64,000 nt of DNA from Streptomyces longwoodensis (GCF_001514125.1 NZ_KQ948566.1:82802-146801), one strand, 5' to 3'. Shown: positions 49,787 through 58,930, numbered from the stretch's first letter. Notes: generated by a model from the sequence alone, not told the origin. A program made the numbers and translations.

Positions 49787-49800
49787 CTTCGAATTCGAAG
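49787..49800. promoter_or_regulatory. MarR operator CTTCGAATTCGAAG, copy 3
   Basis: A third perfect copy, 53 bp before the quinone reductase start, probably overlapping its promoter. Confidence 0.85.
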
Positions 49801-49852
49801 TAACTGCGACCGCAGCACGAAGCAACACCCACCGCAACGAAGGTGAACCCCC

Positions 49853-50797
49853 ATGAAGGCAGTGCGTTTCCACGAGTACGGCGACCCCGGCGTCCTGGTG
49901 CACGAGGACGTGGAGCAGCCCGTTCCCGGCCCCGGTCAGGTCCGCGTCCGCGTCGCGGCGACCTCGTTCAACCCCGTCGACGGCAACATCCGCGCCGGCT
50001 TCATGCAGGGCCCCATCCCGGTGGTGCTGCCCCACACCCCCGGCATCGACGTCGCCGGCACGGTCGACGCGCTCGGCGAGGGCGTCGAGGGCCTCGCGGT
50101 CGGCGACGACGTCGTCGGCTTCCTGCCGATGGACGGCCCCGGGGCCGCAGCCGAGTACGCCCTCGCACCGGCCGAGGTGCTGACCCCGGCGCCCAAGAGC
50201 GTCCCCCTGGCCGACGCGGCCGCGCTGCCCCTGGTGGGTCTGACCGCGTACCAGGCCCTGTTCGAGCACGGCGGGCTGGTGGCCGGACAGCGGGTGCTGG
50301 TCAACGGTGCCGGCGGCGCGGTGGGCGGTTACGCCGTGCAGCTGGCCAAGAACGCCGGTGCCCACGTCATCGCCACGGCCGGCCCGCGCAGCGGCGACGC
50401 GGTGCGGTCCGCCGGCGCCGACGAGGTCGTCGACCACACCACCACCGACCTGGCCGCGGCGGTGACCGAGCCGGTCGACCTCGCGCTCAACCTCGCCCCC
50501 GTCGACCCGGCCGAACTGGCCGCGCTGCTCACCCTGATCAAGCCCGGCGGGGTCCTCGTGAACACCACGGTGTGGATGCCCGCCCCCAGCGACGAGGAGC
50601 GCGGGGTGCGCGGCGTCGACCTGTTCGTCCGGAGCGACGCCGGCCTGCTGGCCGGGCTCGTGGCGTCGGTCGACCGCGGCGAGCTGCGCGTCGACGTCGC
50701 CGAGCGGGTGCCGCTGGCCGAGCTGCCCGCACTGCACGCACGGGCCGCCGAGGGCGGCGTGCACGGCAAGGTCGTCGTCGTCCCGTCCGCGGCCTGA
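49853..50797 (+). CDS. NADPH-dependent quinone reductase-like oxidoreductase
   Basis: A 314-residue zinc-free medium-chain reductase. MKAVRFHEYGDPGVLVHEDV and SFNPVDGNIRAG are characteristic of the QOR group; the nucleotide-binding motif is VLVNGAGGAVGGYAVQLAK. The zinc-ligand cysteines of alcohol dehydrogenases are absent. It probably reduces quinones or enones and so detoxifies the signals sensed by the divergent MarR repressor. GAAGGTGA precedes the ATG. Confidence 0.92.
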   Translation: MKAVRFHEYGDPGVLVHEDVEQPVPGPGQVRVRVAATSFNPVDGNIRAGFMQGPIPVVLPHTPGIDVAGTVDALGEGVEGLAVGDDVVGFLPMDGPGAAAEYALAPAEVLTPAPKSVPLADAAALPLVGLTAYQALFEHGGLVAGQRVLVNGAGGAVGGYAVQLAKNAGAHVIATAGPRSGDAVRSAGADEVVDHTTTDLAAAVTEPVDLALNLAPVDPAELAALLTLIKPGGVLVNTTVWMPAPSDEERGVRGVDLFVRSDAGLLAGLVASVDRGELRVDVAERVPLAELPALHARAAEGGVHGKVVVVPSAA

Positions 50798-50828
50798 CAC
50801 CGCTCCGCCCCACCGAAGGGACGGGGCC

Positions 50829-51170
50829 ATGGCACTCGGTCTGAACCCCGAGATCGCCCTTGCGCCGGCCCCGACGGCCGGCGCGTCGGCGGACGCCACT
50901 CCCCCGGCCGTGGGCGACGGCGGCTCCAGCCCGTCTGGAGGACCCGACCGCTCTGCCGCCCGCCTGCATCGAGGTCGGCCAACTGGGCGTGTTCCGCGAC
51001 GAGGACACGGCCTACCCGATGAAGCCCGGCCGGGTCGGGGTGCCGGTGGAGTTCCCCCTGCACCACCCCGGCGCACCGCACGAGTTCGACTCCCTCCCCT
51101 TCGACTCGGACGTCGCCCGGCGCGCCCCCGCATGCCGCGTCCGGGTGCTCAGGTCGATCCGACCTCCGCG
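50829..51170 (+). pseudogene. Alpha/beta hydrolase (lipase/esterase) relic
   Basis: From ATG 50829 (behind AAGGGACGGGGCC) the frame gives an esterase-like N-terminus, MALGLNPEIALAPAPTAGAS, and a proline-rich start. A different frame then gives a C-terminus: LPPACIEVGQLGVFRDEDTA, VGVPVEFPLHHPGAPHEFDS, RVRVLRSI. In intact HSL-type esterases these pieces are separated by about 200 residues that include the GDSAGG serine. The catalytic core is therefore deleted and the frame broken. The 3' end runs into the convergent AraC-type gene. Confidence 0.72.
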
Positions 51171-52042
51171 CGGGTGGCCGTACGGGTCACGGGGATCCAC
51201 AGGTGCGCGTCGGACCGGGCCGGGTCGTCCCGGCACGGCCGGACGCGCAGGATCTCCGGCCCCGGCCGGTACTCGTAGGGGTTGGAGGGCATCCAGTGGG
51301 CGGCGACATCGGCCCACATCTGCTGCAGTGCCTGCGGGAAGGGCCCGGTGTTCTCGAACACGGCCCAGGTGCCGGCCGGGCAGTCCAGCACGTCGAGGTC
51401 CACGGGCACGTCGTCCGCCCCGGTCACCACGGCGTGGTAGTGGTCCAGTGCGCTGCCCTCCTCGAAGTCGTCCGACAGCCGCACGGTCGCCGACACCACC
51501 CCCTCGGGCGCCTGGTCCGAGAGACCGGCGATCCGCTGCGTCGTCTCCGGGGGGATGCCGCGCACGAACTCGGCGATGTGCGGGTTGACCCCCTCGTACA
51601 CCAGCGGGACGCGGGCCTTCTTCCCGACGACCCGGAAGGCTTCCTTCGTCACGATGCGGTAGCGCATGGAGCTGTTCCCTTCGACGGTGAGGCGGAAGGA
51701 CAGCCGGGGTTGCGAGTGGAGCGCGGCACCGGTCCGCCGTGCCTCGCCGGGGCCGACACCGTGCACGGCGCGGAACGCCCGGGCGAACGCCTCCGCCGAG
51801 CCGTAGCCGTGGCGGAGCGCGACCGCCAGCAGGGTCTCCTCGCCGTCCAGCACGTCCGCCGCCGCCACGGTGAGCCGCCGACGCCGGACGTACTCCGAGA
51901 GCGGCATCCCGGCCAGTGCCGAGAAGAGCCGCCTGAAGTGGTAGTCGGACGTGAGCGTGATCCGCGCCAGCTCGGACACGTCGACGTGCCGGTCGAGGTG
52001 ACGCTCGATGTGCTCCATGGCCTCGTTCAGCCGATCCAGCAC
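51149..52042 (-). CDS. AraC-type HTH plus GyrI-like effector-domain regulator
   Basis: A 297-residue protein from GTG 52042 with GAGGAGG 9 bp upstream. Residues 1-110 are the AraC HTH pair (DVSELARITLTSDYHFRRLF; AVALRHGYGSAEAFARAFRA, then HGVGPGEAR). Residues 145-290 form a GyrI-like/AraC_E_bind domain (YRIVTKEAFRVVGKKARVPL; AVFENTGPFPQALQQMW). This is the Rob/SoxS-BmrR style of multidrug-sensing regulator. Targets are not obvious. Confidence 0.88.
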   Translation of the reverse strand: MLDRLNEAMEHIERHLDRHVDVSELARITLTSDYHFRRLFSALAGMPLSEYVRRRRLTVAAADVLDGEETLLAVALRHGYGSAEAFARAFRAVHGVGPGEARRTGAALHSQPRLSFRLTVEGNSSMRYRIVTKEAFRVVGKKARVPLVYEGVNPHIAEFVRGIPPETTQRIAGLSDQAPEGVVSATVRLSDDFEEGSALDHYHAVVTGADDVPVDLDVLDCPAGTWAVFENTGPFPQALQQMWADVAAHWMPSNPYEYRPGPEILRVRPCRDDPARSDAHLWIPVTRTATRAEVGST

Positions 52043-52290
52043 CCCTGACCTCCTCTTTCCCCTCACCTTAGGAGGGGGCGGGGCGGCCGCACCCGACATC
52101 CTGTGCCCGCTCCGGTCGGGTGCGCGGGCACCACGGGCCGGCTTCCGTCCCGGCCGTGCCCGCCGGCGTTCGGGGGCACGAGGAAGACCGGCGGAGGCGT
52201 CAGCAGTGCCTGACCGGACTCCGTGCGCAAAGACCGGCGTCGCGCAGGGAACGGCCCACGCCCTGGACAGGCACGACACCACCCGCTCTA

Positions 52291-52298
52291 CAACGTTG
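52291..52298. promoter_or_regulatory. LacI-type site CAACGTTG, distal
   Basis: CAACGTTG is a perfect 8-bp palindrome with the central CG typical of LacI-family operators, about 290 bp before the GH2 enzyme start. Eight bases can occur by chance, so support comes from the second similar site. Confidence 0.4.
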
Positions 52299-52471
52299 AA
52301 AACCGAGGACCGGCCCCATGACAGCACGCCCCCTGTGGCCGTGTCCAGATCCGTGCAGTACGTGCCCCTCCAAGGGCCTCGACACCCCCCGCAGCGGTCC
52401 GAACTTGTCCGTGCACAGGGTCTGGACAGGCTCCTGGGCCCCTGCTTTCATGCTGCCCGCGCCGATTTTTC

Positions 52472-52479
52472 CAACGTTA
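52472..52479. promoter_or_regulatory. LacI-type site CAACGTTA, proximal
   Basis: CAACGTTA shares seven of eight bases with the distal site and lies 104 bp upstream of the GH2 enzyme start, in an AT-rich pocket suited to a promoter. Confidence 0.4.
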
Positions 52480-52582
52480 TACAAGCCAGTTCCCGGTGCT
52501 CCCGGCGGTCCTGTCTGCTGTGGAGCCTCGTCCGGCGCACCAGGTTCAGGCGTGAGCGTTTCCCGTCGCGGAAAGGGTGAGC

Positions 52583-55500
52583 ATGAGTCCAGGCAGAACC
52601 CGAATACCCCTCTTCGGCCGACTCGTCGTGCTGCTGCCGCTGTTGCTGGGAGCCGCGTTGCTGACGCCGGCCCCGGCCGGTGCCGCACCGACTGCGGCCT
52701 CCCCGGCCCCGGCCGCCGCCGGCGACCTCGGACTGCGCGGCGACTACTACCGGATGTCCGGCCCCACGGCGCTGGACTTCGCCTCGTACACCGGCACCCG
52801 CATCGACAACTCCCTCCACGTCGACGACCTGTTGCCCACTCTGCGCACGTACGCCGGCACCACCGACAACGTCGCCGTGCGCTGGACCGGCCGGCTCGAG
52901 GTGCCCGCGGACGGCGCCTACACCTTCTACATCAAGGGCGACAACGGCTTCCGGATGTCCCTCGACGGCACCAGTGTGATCAACCACTGGACCACCGACT
53001 GGGACGTCCAGACCACCTCCGAGGCGATCACCCTGACCGCCGGACTGCACGACCTGGTGGTCGACTACAACCAGGGCAACGGCGGCGCCTACCTGCACAC
53101 CGAGTGGTCCGGCCCCGGCTTCGCCCGCCGGCCGCTGCCGGACTCGGCGCTGCACCTGCCGGCCGGCTTCGCCCCGGCCGACGCCAAGGCGACCGTGGGC
53201 AGGACCGGGCGGACCGCCACCGTCGAACTGCCCTCCGCCCTCACGTCCGTGCCCGCCGACGCGGCCCAGCACCTCGCCGTGCTCTCCGGGGGCACCCTGT
53301 GGCACCCCACGGTGGCCAAGGACGCCAAGAACCCGGCCGCGCTCGTGGTCACCGCGGGCAAGGACGACACCCCCGTCTCGCTGAACGCCGACGTGCGGAT
53401 CAGCTACGACGGCAAGGGCGGCATCACCACCGCGAAGGGCGACCTCGGACCGTTCTCCGTCGTCGCGCAGAACGACTCCACCTGGTACTTCGCCACCCCG
53501 TGGGCCAAGGACGTCTCCGCCGACAACGCGCTGCCCGAGTACCCGAGGCCGCAGCTGACCCGCAGGAACTGGCAGAACTTGAACGGCACCTGGCAGTTCC
53601 AGGCGACCGCGCAGGACGCCGCGCTGCCCACCGGGAAGCTGACCGGGAAGATCCTGGTGCCCTACCCGATGGAGTCGGGTCTCTCCGGAGTGGCCCGGCA
53701 CCACGACTGGTCGCTGTACCAGCGCACCTTCTCCGTGCCCAACGGCTGGAAGGTGGGGTCGGGCAACCGGCTGCGGCTCAACTTCGGCGCCGTCGACCAC
53801 GAGACATGGATCTACGTCAACGGCGAACAGGTCGCCCACCACGTCGGCGGCTACGAGGAGTTCAGCGCCGACGTCACCGACGCCCTGTCCCGGCACGGGC
53901 AGCAGACGCTGCTGGTGAAGGTGAAGGACACCACGGACGACAAGTACGCCGTGGGCAAGCAGTCGGCCGATCCGAGCGGCATCTGGTACACGCCGACCAG
54001 CGGCATCTGGCAGACCGTCTGGATGGAGCCGGTCCCCGAGGCGAGCGTCGACTCGCTGGTCCTCACCCCGGACCTGAAGGACAACTCGCTCGCCGTCACC
54101 GTGCGTCCCACCGCCACCACCCCGTCGTCGGCGAAGGTCACCGTCACCGCCTACGCCGGGAAGCGGCGCGTGGCGTCGGTCACCGGGCGCGCCGGTGCCG
54201 CGCTGCGCCTCCCGGTCACCAAGCCGCACCTGTGGAGCCCGGACGACCCCTACCTGTACGACCTGAAGGTGACCCTCGACGGCGGACGGGCCGGGAAGGA
54301 CCGGGTCGGTTCCTACTTCGGCATGCGGTCGATCAAGGTCGCCCCCGTCGGCGGCGTCAACAAGATCCTCCTCAACGGCAAGCCCACCTTCGTGATGTCC
54401 ACCCTCGACCAGGGGTTCTGGCCGGACGGCCTGTACACCGCGCCCACCGACGAGGCCCTGAAGTCCGACCTGGTGGCGCACAAGGAGCTCGGCTTCAACG
54501 CGGTGCGCAAGCACATCAAGGTGGAGCCCGCGCGCTGGTACTACTGGGCCGACCGGCTCGGTCTGATGGTGTGGCAGGACATGCCGAGCCGGATGACGGC
54601 CGCGGCGGGCACACCCGAGACGCAGACCTGGATCGACGAGGCCCACGAGATCGTCGACCAGCACCTGAGCACCCCGTCGATCGTCATGTGGACGATCATG
54701 AACGAGGGCTGGGGCGAGTGGAGCAAGGCCGCCACCGGTGAGCTGGCCGACGCGGTCAAGAAGCAGGACCCGTCCCGACTGGTGGACGCCCACTCCGGCG
54801 TCAACTGCTGCGCCTCCAAGGGCGATTCGGGCCGGGGTGACGTCATCGACTGGCACGACTACCACGGCCCGGCCAACCCCGCCCCCGACACCACGCGGGC
54901 CTCGGTCGACGGGGAGCACGGCGGCTACTCGTACGTCGTTCCCGGCCACATCCTCGGCACCGCCGGCGGCCAGGACTACGGTGACGCCGCCACCAGCACC
55001 GAGGAGCTGACCAAGGCCTACGTGGACAACACCAGGAAGCTGGTCCAGCGTGCCTCCTGCGGGCTCTCCGGTTCGGTCTACACCCAGATCACGGACGTGG
55101 AGGGCGAGCTCAACGGCCTGCTCACCTACGACCGCAAGGTGGTCAAGGTGCAGCCCGGCCCGGTCCGGGAGGTCAACCAGCAGGTGATCGCGGCCGGCGC
55201 CGCGGCGGGCGGCACGGACGTCCCGCCGGGCACCCCGGGCCTGTCCGGAGTGTCCTGGTGGCCGCTGCACCAGCAGTCCGGCACGGTCGCCGACGACGTC
55301 GCGGGCAGCCACGACGGCACCCTCAAGGGCGGCGCGACCTGGACCACCGGCCCGAACGGCGGCGCGGTCCAGCTAGACGGCAGCACCGGGTACGTCGACG
55401 CCGGCGCGCCCGTCCTGGACACCGAGAAGGGCGACTACTCGGTGGCCGCCTGGGTCCGCCTCGACGACAAGGGCCACTTCAGCACCGCGGTGTCCCTCGA

Positions 55501-55882
55501 CGGCGACCGCAGCAGCGTCTTCTTCCTGCAGTACTCGCAGGCCGACAAGCGGTTCGCGTTCAGCTTCGCGGGCAGCCGGGCGCTGGCGAACAGCATCGGT
55601 GAGCCGCAGACCGGCAAGTGGTACCACCTGGCGGGCAGTTACAGCCACCGCGACGGCACCCTGCGGGTCTACGTGGACGGCACCGAGTCGGGCTCCACCC
55701 GTGCGTGCAACGCCGAGGTGCCCACCGGGAACCTGGTGATCGGGCGCGGCAAGTACAACGGCGCCCCGGTCGACCACTGGGCCGGCGCACTCGCCGACGT
55801 CCACGCCTACGACCGCGCCCTGAGCGCGGCCGAGGTGGCCTCCCTGGCCGCCCACGAGCCCACCGCACCCGCCAAGCAGTGA
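52583..55882 (+). CDS. Large secreted GH2-type glycoside hydrolase (PA14 + GH2 + LamG)
   Basis: A 1099-residue exported protein; ATG 52583 lies 6 bp after GGAAAGG. The leader is LVVLLPLLLGAALLTPAPAG. Residues 46-170 are a PA14 carbohydrate-binding domain (LRGDYYRMSGPTALDF; GRLEVPADGAYTFYIKGDNG). Residues 310-870 are the GH2 sandwich, Ig-like and barrel domains: RRNWQNLNGTWQFQ, HETWIYVNGEQVAHHVGGYE, then MNEGWGEW with the likely acid/base E708 and VDGEHGGYSY with the likely nucleophile E778. Residues 905-1085 are a LamG domain. It removes sugars from polysaccharide or glycoprotein outside the cell. Related Streptomyces GH2 enzymes include galactofuranosidases and arabinofuranosidase-like members, as I recall. 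Confidence 0.85.
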   Translation: MSPGRTRIPLFGRLVVLLPLLLGAALLTPAPAGAAPTAASPAPAAAGDLGLRGDYYRMSGPTALDFASYTGTRIDNSLHVDDLLPTLRTYAGTTDNVAVRWTGRLEVPADGAYTFYIKGDNGFRMSLDGTSVINHWTTDWDVQTTSEAITLTAGLHDLVVDYNQGNGGAYLHTEWSGPGFARRPLPDSALHLPAGFAPADAKATVGRTGRTATVELPSALTSVPADAAQHLAVLSGGTLWHPTVAKDAKNPAALVVTAGKDDTPVSLNADVRISYDGKGGITTAKGDLGPFSVVAQNDSTWYFATPWAKDVSADNALPEYPRPQLTRRNWQNLNGTWQFQATAQDAALPTGKLTGKILVPYPMESGLSGVARHHDWSLYQRTFSVPNGWKVGSGNRLRLNFGAVDHETWIYVNGEQVAHHVGGYEEFSADVTDALSRHGQQTLLVKVKDTTDDKYAVGKQSADPSGIWYTPTSGIWQTVWMEPVPEASVDSLVLTPDLKDNSLAVTVRPTATTPSSAKVTVTAYAGKRRVASVTGRAGAALRLPVTKPHLWSPDDPYLYDLKVTLDGGRAGKDRVGSYFGMRSIKVAPVGGVNKILLNGKPTFVMSTLDQGFWPDGLYTAPTDEALKSDLVAHKELGFNAVRKHIKVEPARWYYWADRLGLMVWQDMPSRMTAAAGTPETQTWIDEAHEIVDQHLSTPSIVMWTIMNEGWGEWSKAATGELADAVKKQDPSRLVDAHSGVNCCASKGDSGRGDVIDWHDYHGPANPAPDTTRASVDGEHGGYSYVVPGHILGTAGGQDYGDAATSTEELTKAYVDNTRKLVQRASCGLSGSVYTQITDVEGELNGLLTYDRKVVKVQPGPVREVNQQVIAAGAAAGGTDVPPGTPGLSGVSWWPLHQQSGTVADDVAGSHDGTLKGGATWTTGPNGGAVQLDGSTGYVDAGAPVLDTEKGDYSVAAWVRLDDKGHFSTAVSLDGDRSSVFFLQYSQADKRFAFSFAGSRALANSIGEPQTGKWYHLAGSYSHRDGTLRVYVDGTESGSTRACNAEVPTGNLVIGRGKYNGAPVDHWAGALADVHAYDRALSAAEVASLAAHEPTAPAKQ

Positions 55883-55888
55883 CCTTGA

Positions 55889-55923
55889 GGGGAGGCTCCC
55901 GGGTCCGCCCCGGGGGCCTCCCC
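55889..55923. terminator. Hairpin between the GH2 gene and the transporter operon
   Basis: GGGGAGGCTCCCGGG (55889-55903) pairs with CCCGGGGGCCTCCCC (55909-55923) over 15 bp (one G-U pair) around a 5-nt loop, 7 bp after the GH2 stop. It should end or attenuate the transcript before the binding-protein gene. Confidence 0.8.
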
Positions 55924-56053
55924 CTCCGCCCCGCCTCCCCCGGCACCGCACCACCCCGCATCCCGCGGCTGCCCCCGCGGCCTCCCGTCCGGCGTCGCCG
56001 CGCCGTCGGCCCACGCCCCCCAGTCGCCCCACCACGCAAGGAGCGCACCACCC

Positions 56054-57133
56054 ATGACCACTTCGCGCAGATCCCGACTCGTCACCGCCGCCTGCCTCGC
56101 CGCCACCGTCGTCCTCGCCGCCGGCTGCGCCAAGGAGGAGGGAGACGACAAGGCCTCTTCCGACACCGGCCAGGGCGCCCAGGTCGTGCAGACCCCCTCC
56201 GCCGACCCGGGCACGGGCTGCACCCTCAAGACGTACGGCGCCACCAAGGTCGACCTGAAGAACGCGGTCGTCGGCTTCTCGCAGTCGGAGAAGGAGGCCA
56301 ACCCCTTCCGCATCGCCGAGACCCAGTCCATCAAGGACGAGGCCGCCAAGCTGGGCGTCAAGAAGCTGCTCACCACCAACGCGCAGTCCCAACTGCCCAA
56401 GCAGATCAGCGACATCCAGGACATGCTGGCCCAGGGCGCGCAGCTGCTCATCGTGGCGCCGCTGAACTCCGACGGCCTGGAGCCCGCGCTGCAGGCGGCC
56501 GCGGCCAAGCACGTGCCGGTGATCACCATCGACCGCAAGCTCAACGCCACCCCCTGCAAGGACTACGTGGCCTTCCTGGGCTCCGACTTCGTCGAGCAGG
56601 GCAAGCGCGCGGCGGACGCGATGATCAAGGTGACCGGCGGCAAGGGCAAGGTCGCGATCCTGCTCGGCTCCTCGGGCAACAACGTGACCACCGACCGCAC
56701 CAAGGGCTTCGTCGACCAGCTCAAGGCCAAGGCCCCGGGCCTGCAGATCGTGGCCCAGCAGACCGGCGAGTTCGCCCGGGACAAGGGCCAGCAGGTGATG
56801 GAGCAGCTGATCCAGTCCAAGCCGGACATCACCGCCGTGTACGCGGAGAACGACGAGATGGGCCTGGGCGCCGTCACCGCACTGAAGGGGGCCGGCAAGG
56901 AGCCCGGCAAGGACGTCAAGATCATCTCCATCGACGGGACCCGCAACGCCGTGCAGGCCCTGGCCAACGGGCAGTACAACGGGGTGATCGAGTCCAACCC
57001 GCGGTTCGGTCCGCTCGCCTTCGCCACCGCGCAGAAGTTCTTCGACGGCGGCGCCATCCCGGAGGACGTCATCATCTCCGACCGCGCCTACGACGCGTCC
57101 AACGCCAAGAGCTCCGTGGCCGGAGCGTACTGA
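56054..57133 (+). CDS. ytfQ: Furanose-type sugar-binding lipoprotein (YtfQ-like)
   Basis: A 359-residue periplasmic-binding-protein-type lipoprotein with lipobox VLAAGC. The mature sequence matches E. coli YtfQ in several blocks: VVGFSQSEKEANPFRIAETQ, PLNSDGLEPALQAA, TGEFARDKGQQVMEQ, AGKEPGKDVKIISIDG. YtfQ binds galactofuranose. An extra CTLKTYGATKVDLK segment before the domain is unlike E. coli. It is the first gene of a four-gene importer operon and lies after a GH2 enzyme gene. Specificity for galactofuranose, arabinofuranose or another furanose is an inference. Confidence 0.85.
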   Translation: MTTSRRSRLVTAACLAATVVLAAGCAKEEGDDKASSDTGQGAQVVQTPSADPGTGCTLKTYGATKVDLKNAVVGFSQSEKEANPFRIAETQSIKDEAAKLGVKKLLTTNAQSQLPKQISDIQDMLAQGAQLLIVAPLNSDGLEPALQAAAAKHVPVITIDRKLNATPCKDYVAFLGSDFVEQGKRAADAMIKVTGGKGKVAILLGSSGNNVTTDRTKGFVDQLKAKAPGLQIVAQQTGEFARDKGQQVMEQLIQSKPDITAVYAENDEMGLGAVTALKGAGKEPGKDVKIISIDGTRNAVQALANGQYNGVIESNPRFGPLAFATAQKFFDGGAIPEDVIISDRAYDASNAKSSVAGAY

Positions 57134-57211
57134 CGAGCCCTCGGGCTGCCGGGGCTGCCCCGCGACCGGGGCGGCCCGCTCCCCGCTGACCGACCGAGGA
57201 AGGTCGAACCC

Positions 57212-58930
57212 ATGGCACCATCCGAAGCGGCCCTCGCCACACCGCACCCGGGCGCCGACGGCGCCGCGCCGCCCGCCGTCCTGGAGGCCGTCGGCGTCGG
57301 CAAACGCTTCGCGGGCGTGGTCGCGCTCGACGACGTCTCCCTGACCCTGCGCCGCGGCGAGATCCACGCCCTGGTCGGCGAGAACGGCGCCGGCAAGTCC
57401 ACCCTGATCAAGGTCCTCACCGGCGTGCATCGGCCCGACAGCGGCGAGCTGCGCCTGGGCGGGGAGCCGGTGTCGTTCGCCAGGCCGCACGAGGCGCAGC
57501 AGGCGGGCGTGTCCACCATCTACCAGGAGGTCAACCTCGTCCCGATGATGAGCGTGGCGCGGAACATCTTCCTGGGCCGCGAGCCCCGGAACCGCCTGCG
57601 CCTGATCGACTTCCCCCGCATGCACCGGGAGGCGGCCGACCTGCTGGCCGGCTTCGGTGTCACCGCGGACGTCCGCCGTCCGCTGAACACCCTGGGCGTG
57701 GGCACCCAGCAGATGGTGGCCCTGGCTCGGGCGGTCTCGGTGCAGGCCCGCGTGGTGGTGATGGACGAGCCGACCTCCGCGCTCGAACCGCGCGAGGTGG
57801 AGACCCTGTTCCGGGTCATCGAGGACCTGCACAGCCGGGACATCGCCATCCTCTACGTCAGCCACCGCATGGACGAGCTGTACCGGATCTGCGAGCGGGT
57901 CACGGTGCTGCGCGACGGGCGGCTGGTGCACACCGGCGACCTCGCCGGACTGGACCGCACCCAGCTGGTGTCGATGATGCTCGGGCGGGAGGTGTCCGAG
58001 GTGCGGCGGCACGGTGTCACCCAGTTCAGCGGCGCGCACGACGCCGCCCGCGAACCGGTGCTCACCGCCCGGGGACTGAGCCGCCGTCACCTCCTGGACG
58101 AGGTGTCCCTGCAACTGCGTCCAGGTGAAGTCCTCGGTCTGGGTGGCCTGTTGGGCTCCGGGCGCACGGAGACCGCCAAGGCCCTGGCCGGTGCCCTGCC
58201 GCTGGACTCCGGCACGGTGACGGTGGGGGGCCGGGAGCTGCGCCGCCCCTCCCCCGCCGCGGCGATCCGGGCCGGCATCAGCCTGCTGAGCGAGGACCGC
58301 AAGGCCGAGGGCATCGTGCCCGGCCTGTCGGTGCGGGAGAACATCGTGCTGGCCGCGATGCCCCGCCTGTCCCGGGCCGGTGTCGTCTCCCGCAAGCAGC
58401 AGGACCGCATCGTGCGGATCTTCATGGAGCGCCTGCGGATCAAGGCGGCGGGGCCCGAGCAGAAGGTGGAGGAACTCTCCGGCGGCAACCAGCAGAAGGT
58501 GCTGCTGGCCCGGTGGCTGTGCCTGGAGCCCAAGGTGCTGCTGCTGGACGAGCCGACCCGGGGCATCGACGTCGGCGCCAAGGCGGAGGTGCAGGCTCTC
58601 ATCGACGAACTGGCGCAGGAGGGGCTGGCCGTCCTGCTGATCTCCTCGGACGTAGAGGAACTGGTGGAGGGCGCCGACCGAATGGTGGTGCTGCGCGGCG
58701 GCGCCGTGGCCGGTGAGCTGAGCGGCGACCTCGTCACCGAGGCCGACCTGCTCGGCGCCCTGGCCGCCCACCCGTCCGAGCCGCCGGCCCCGGCATCCGA
58801 GCCGGCCGTCTCCGAAACCCCCGCCTCGGAGCAACCCGCTTGCGAGCCACCTGCTTCGGGGCCACCCGCTTCCGAGCCACCCGCCGACGCGTCGCCGTCG
58901 GCGCCGCACGCAGACAAGGAGCAGCCATGA
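57212..58930 (+). CDS. ytfR: Sugar ABC transporter ATPase, two nucleotide-binding domains (YtfR-like)
   Basis: A 572-residue CUT2 ATPase. Domain 1: Walker A VGENGAGKSTLIKVLTGV, signature LGVGTQQMVALARAV, Walker B VVVMDEPTSALE. Domain 2 has LGGLLGSGRTETAKALAG, a degenerate Walker A, and SGGNQQKVLLARWL with LLLDEPTRGIDVG. The second A site being degenerate is normal for RbsA/YtfR proteins. The C-terminus carries about 50 extra residues of A-S-E-P-P type pentapeptide repeats, absent from usual members. ATGA overlap with the permease follows. It energises import of the sugar bound by the upstream binding protein. Confidence 0.9.
   Translation: MAPSEAALATPHPGADGAAPPAVLEAVGVGKRFAGVVALDDVSLTLRRGEIHALVGENGAGKSTLIKVLTGVHRPDSGELRLGGEPVSFARPHEAQQAGVSTIYQEVNLVPMMSVARNIFLGREPRNRLRLIDFPRMHREAADLLAGFGVTADVRRPLNTLGVGTQQMVALARAVSVQARVVVMDEPTSALEPREVETLFRVIEDLHSRDIAILYVSHRMDELYRICERVTVLRDGRLVHTGDLAGLDRTQLVSMMLGREVSEVRRHGVTQFSGAHDAAREPVLTARGLSRRHLLDEVSLQLRPGEVLGLGGLLGSGRTETAKALAGALPLDSGTVTVGGRELRRPSPAAAIRAGISLLSEDRKAEGIVPGLSVRENIVLAAMPRLSRAGVVSRKQQDRIVRIFMERLRIKAAGPEQKVEELSGGNQQKVLLARWLCLEPKVLLLDEPTRGIDVGAKAEVQALIDELAQEGLAVLLISSDVEELVEGADRMVVLRGGAVAGELSGDLVTEADLLGALAAHPSEPPAPASEPAVSETPASEQPACEPPASGPPASEPPADASPSAPHADKEQP
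58823..58882. repeat. Four tandem 15-bp repeats at the 3' end of the ATPase gene
   Basis: GCCTCGGAGCAACCC, GCTTGCGAGCCACCT, GCTTCGGGGCCACCC and GCTTCCGAGCCACCC follow directly and encode ASEQP, ACEPP, ASGPP and ASEPP. They extend the protein in frame without altering the start overlap of the next gene. Confidence 0.85.

Larger units (their letters stand above)
52043..52582. other. Long 5' region of the GH2-enzyme gene
   Basis: This stretch has no convincing gene; the open frames have poor codon composition. It contains two AACGTT-centred LacI-like sites (52291-52298 and 52472-52479) and is relatively AT-rich near 52465-52485, where the promoter of the downstream gene is likely. Confidence 0.5.
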
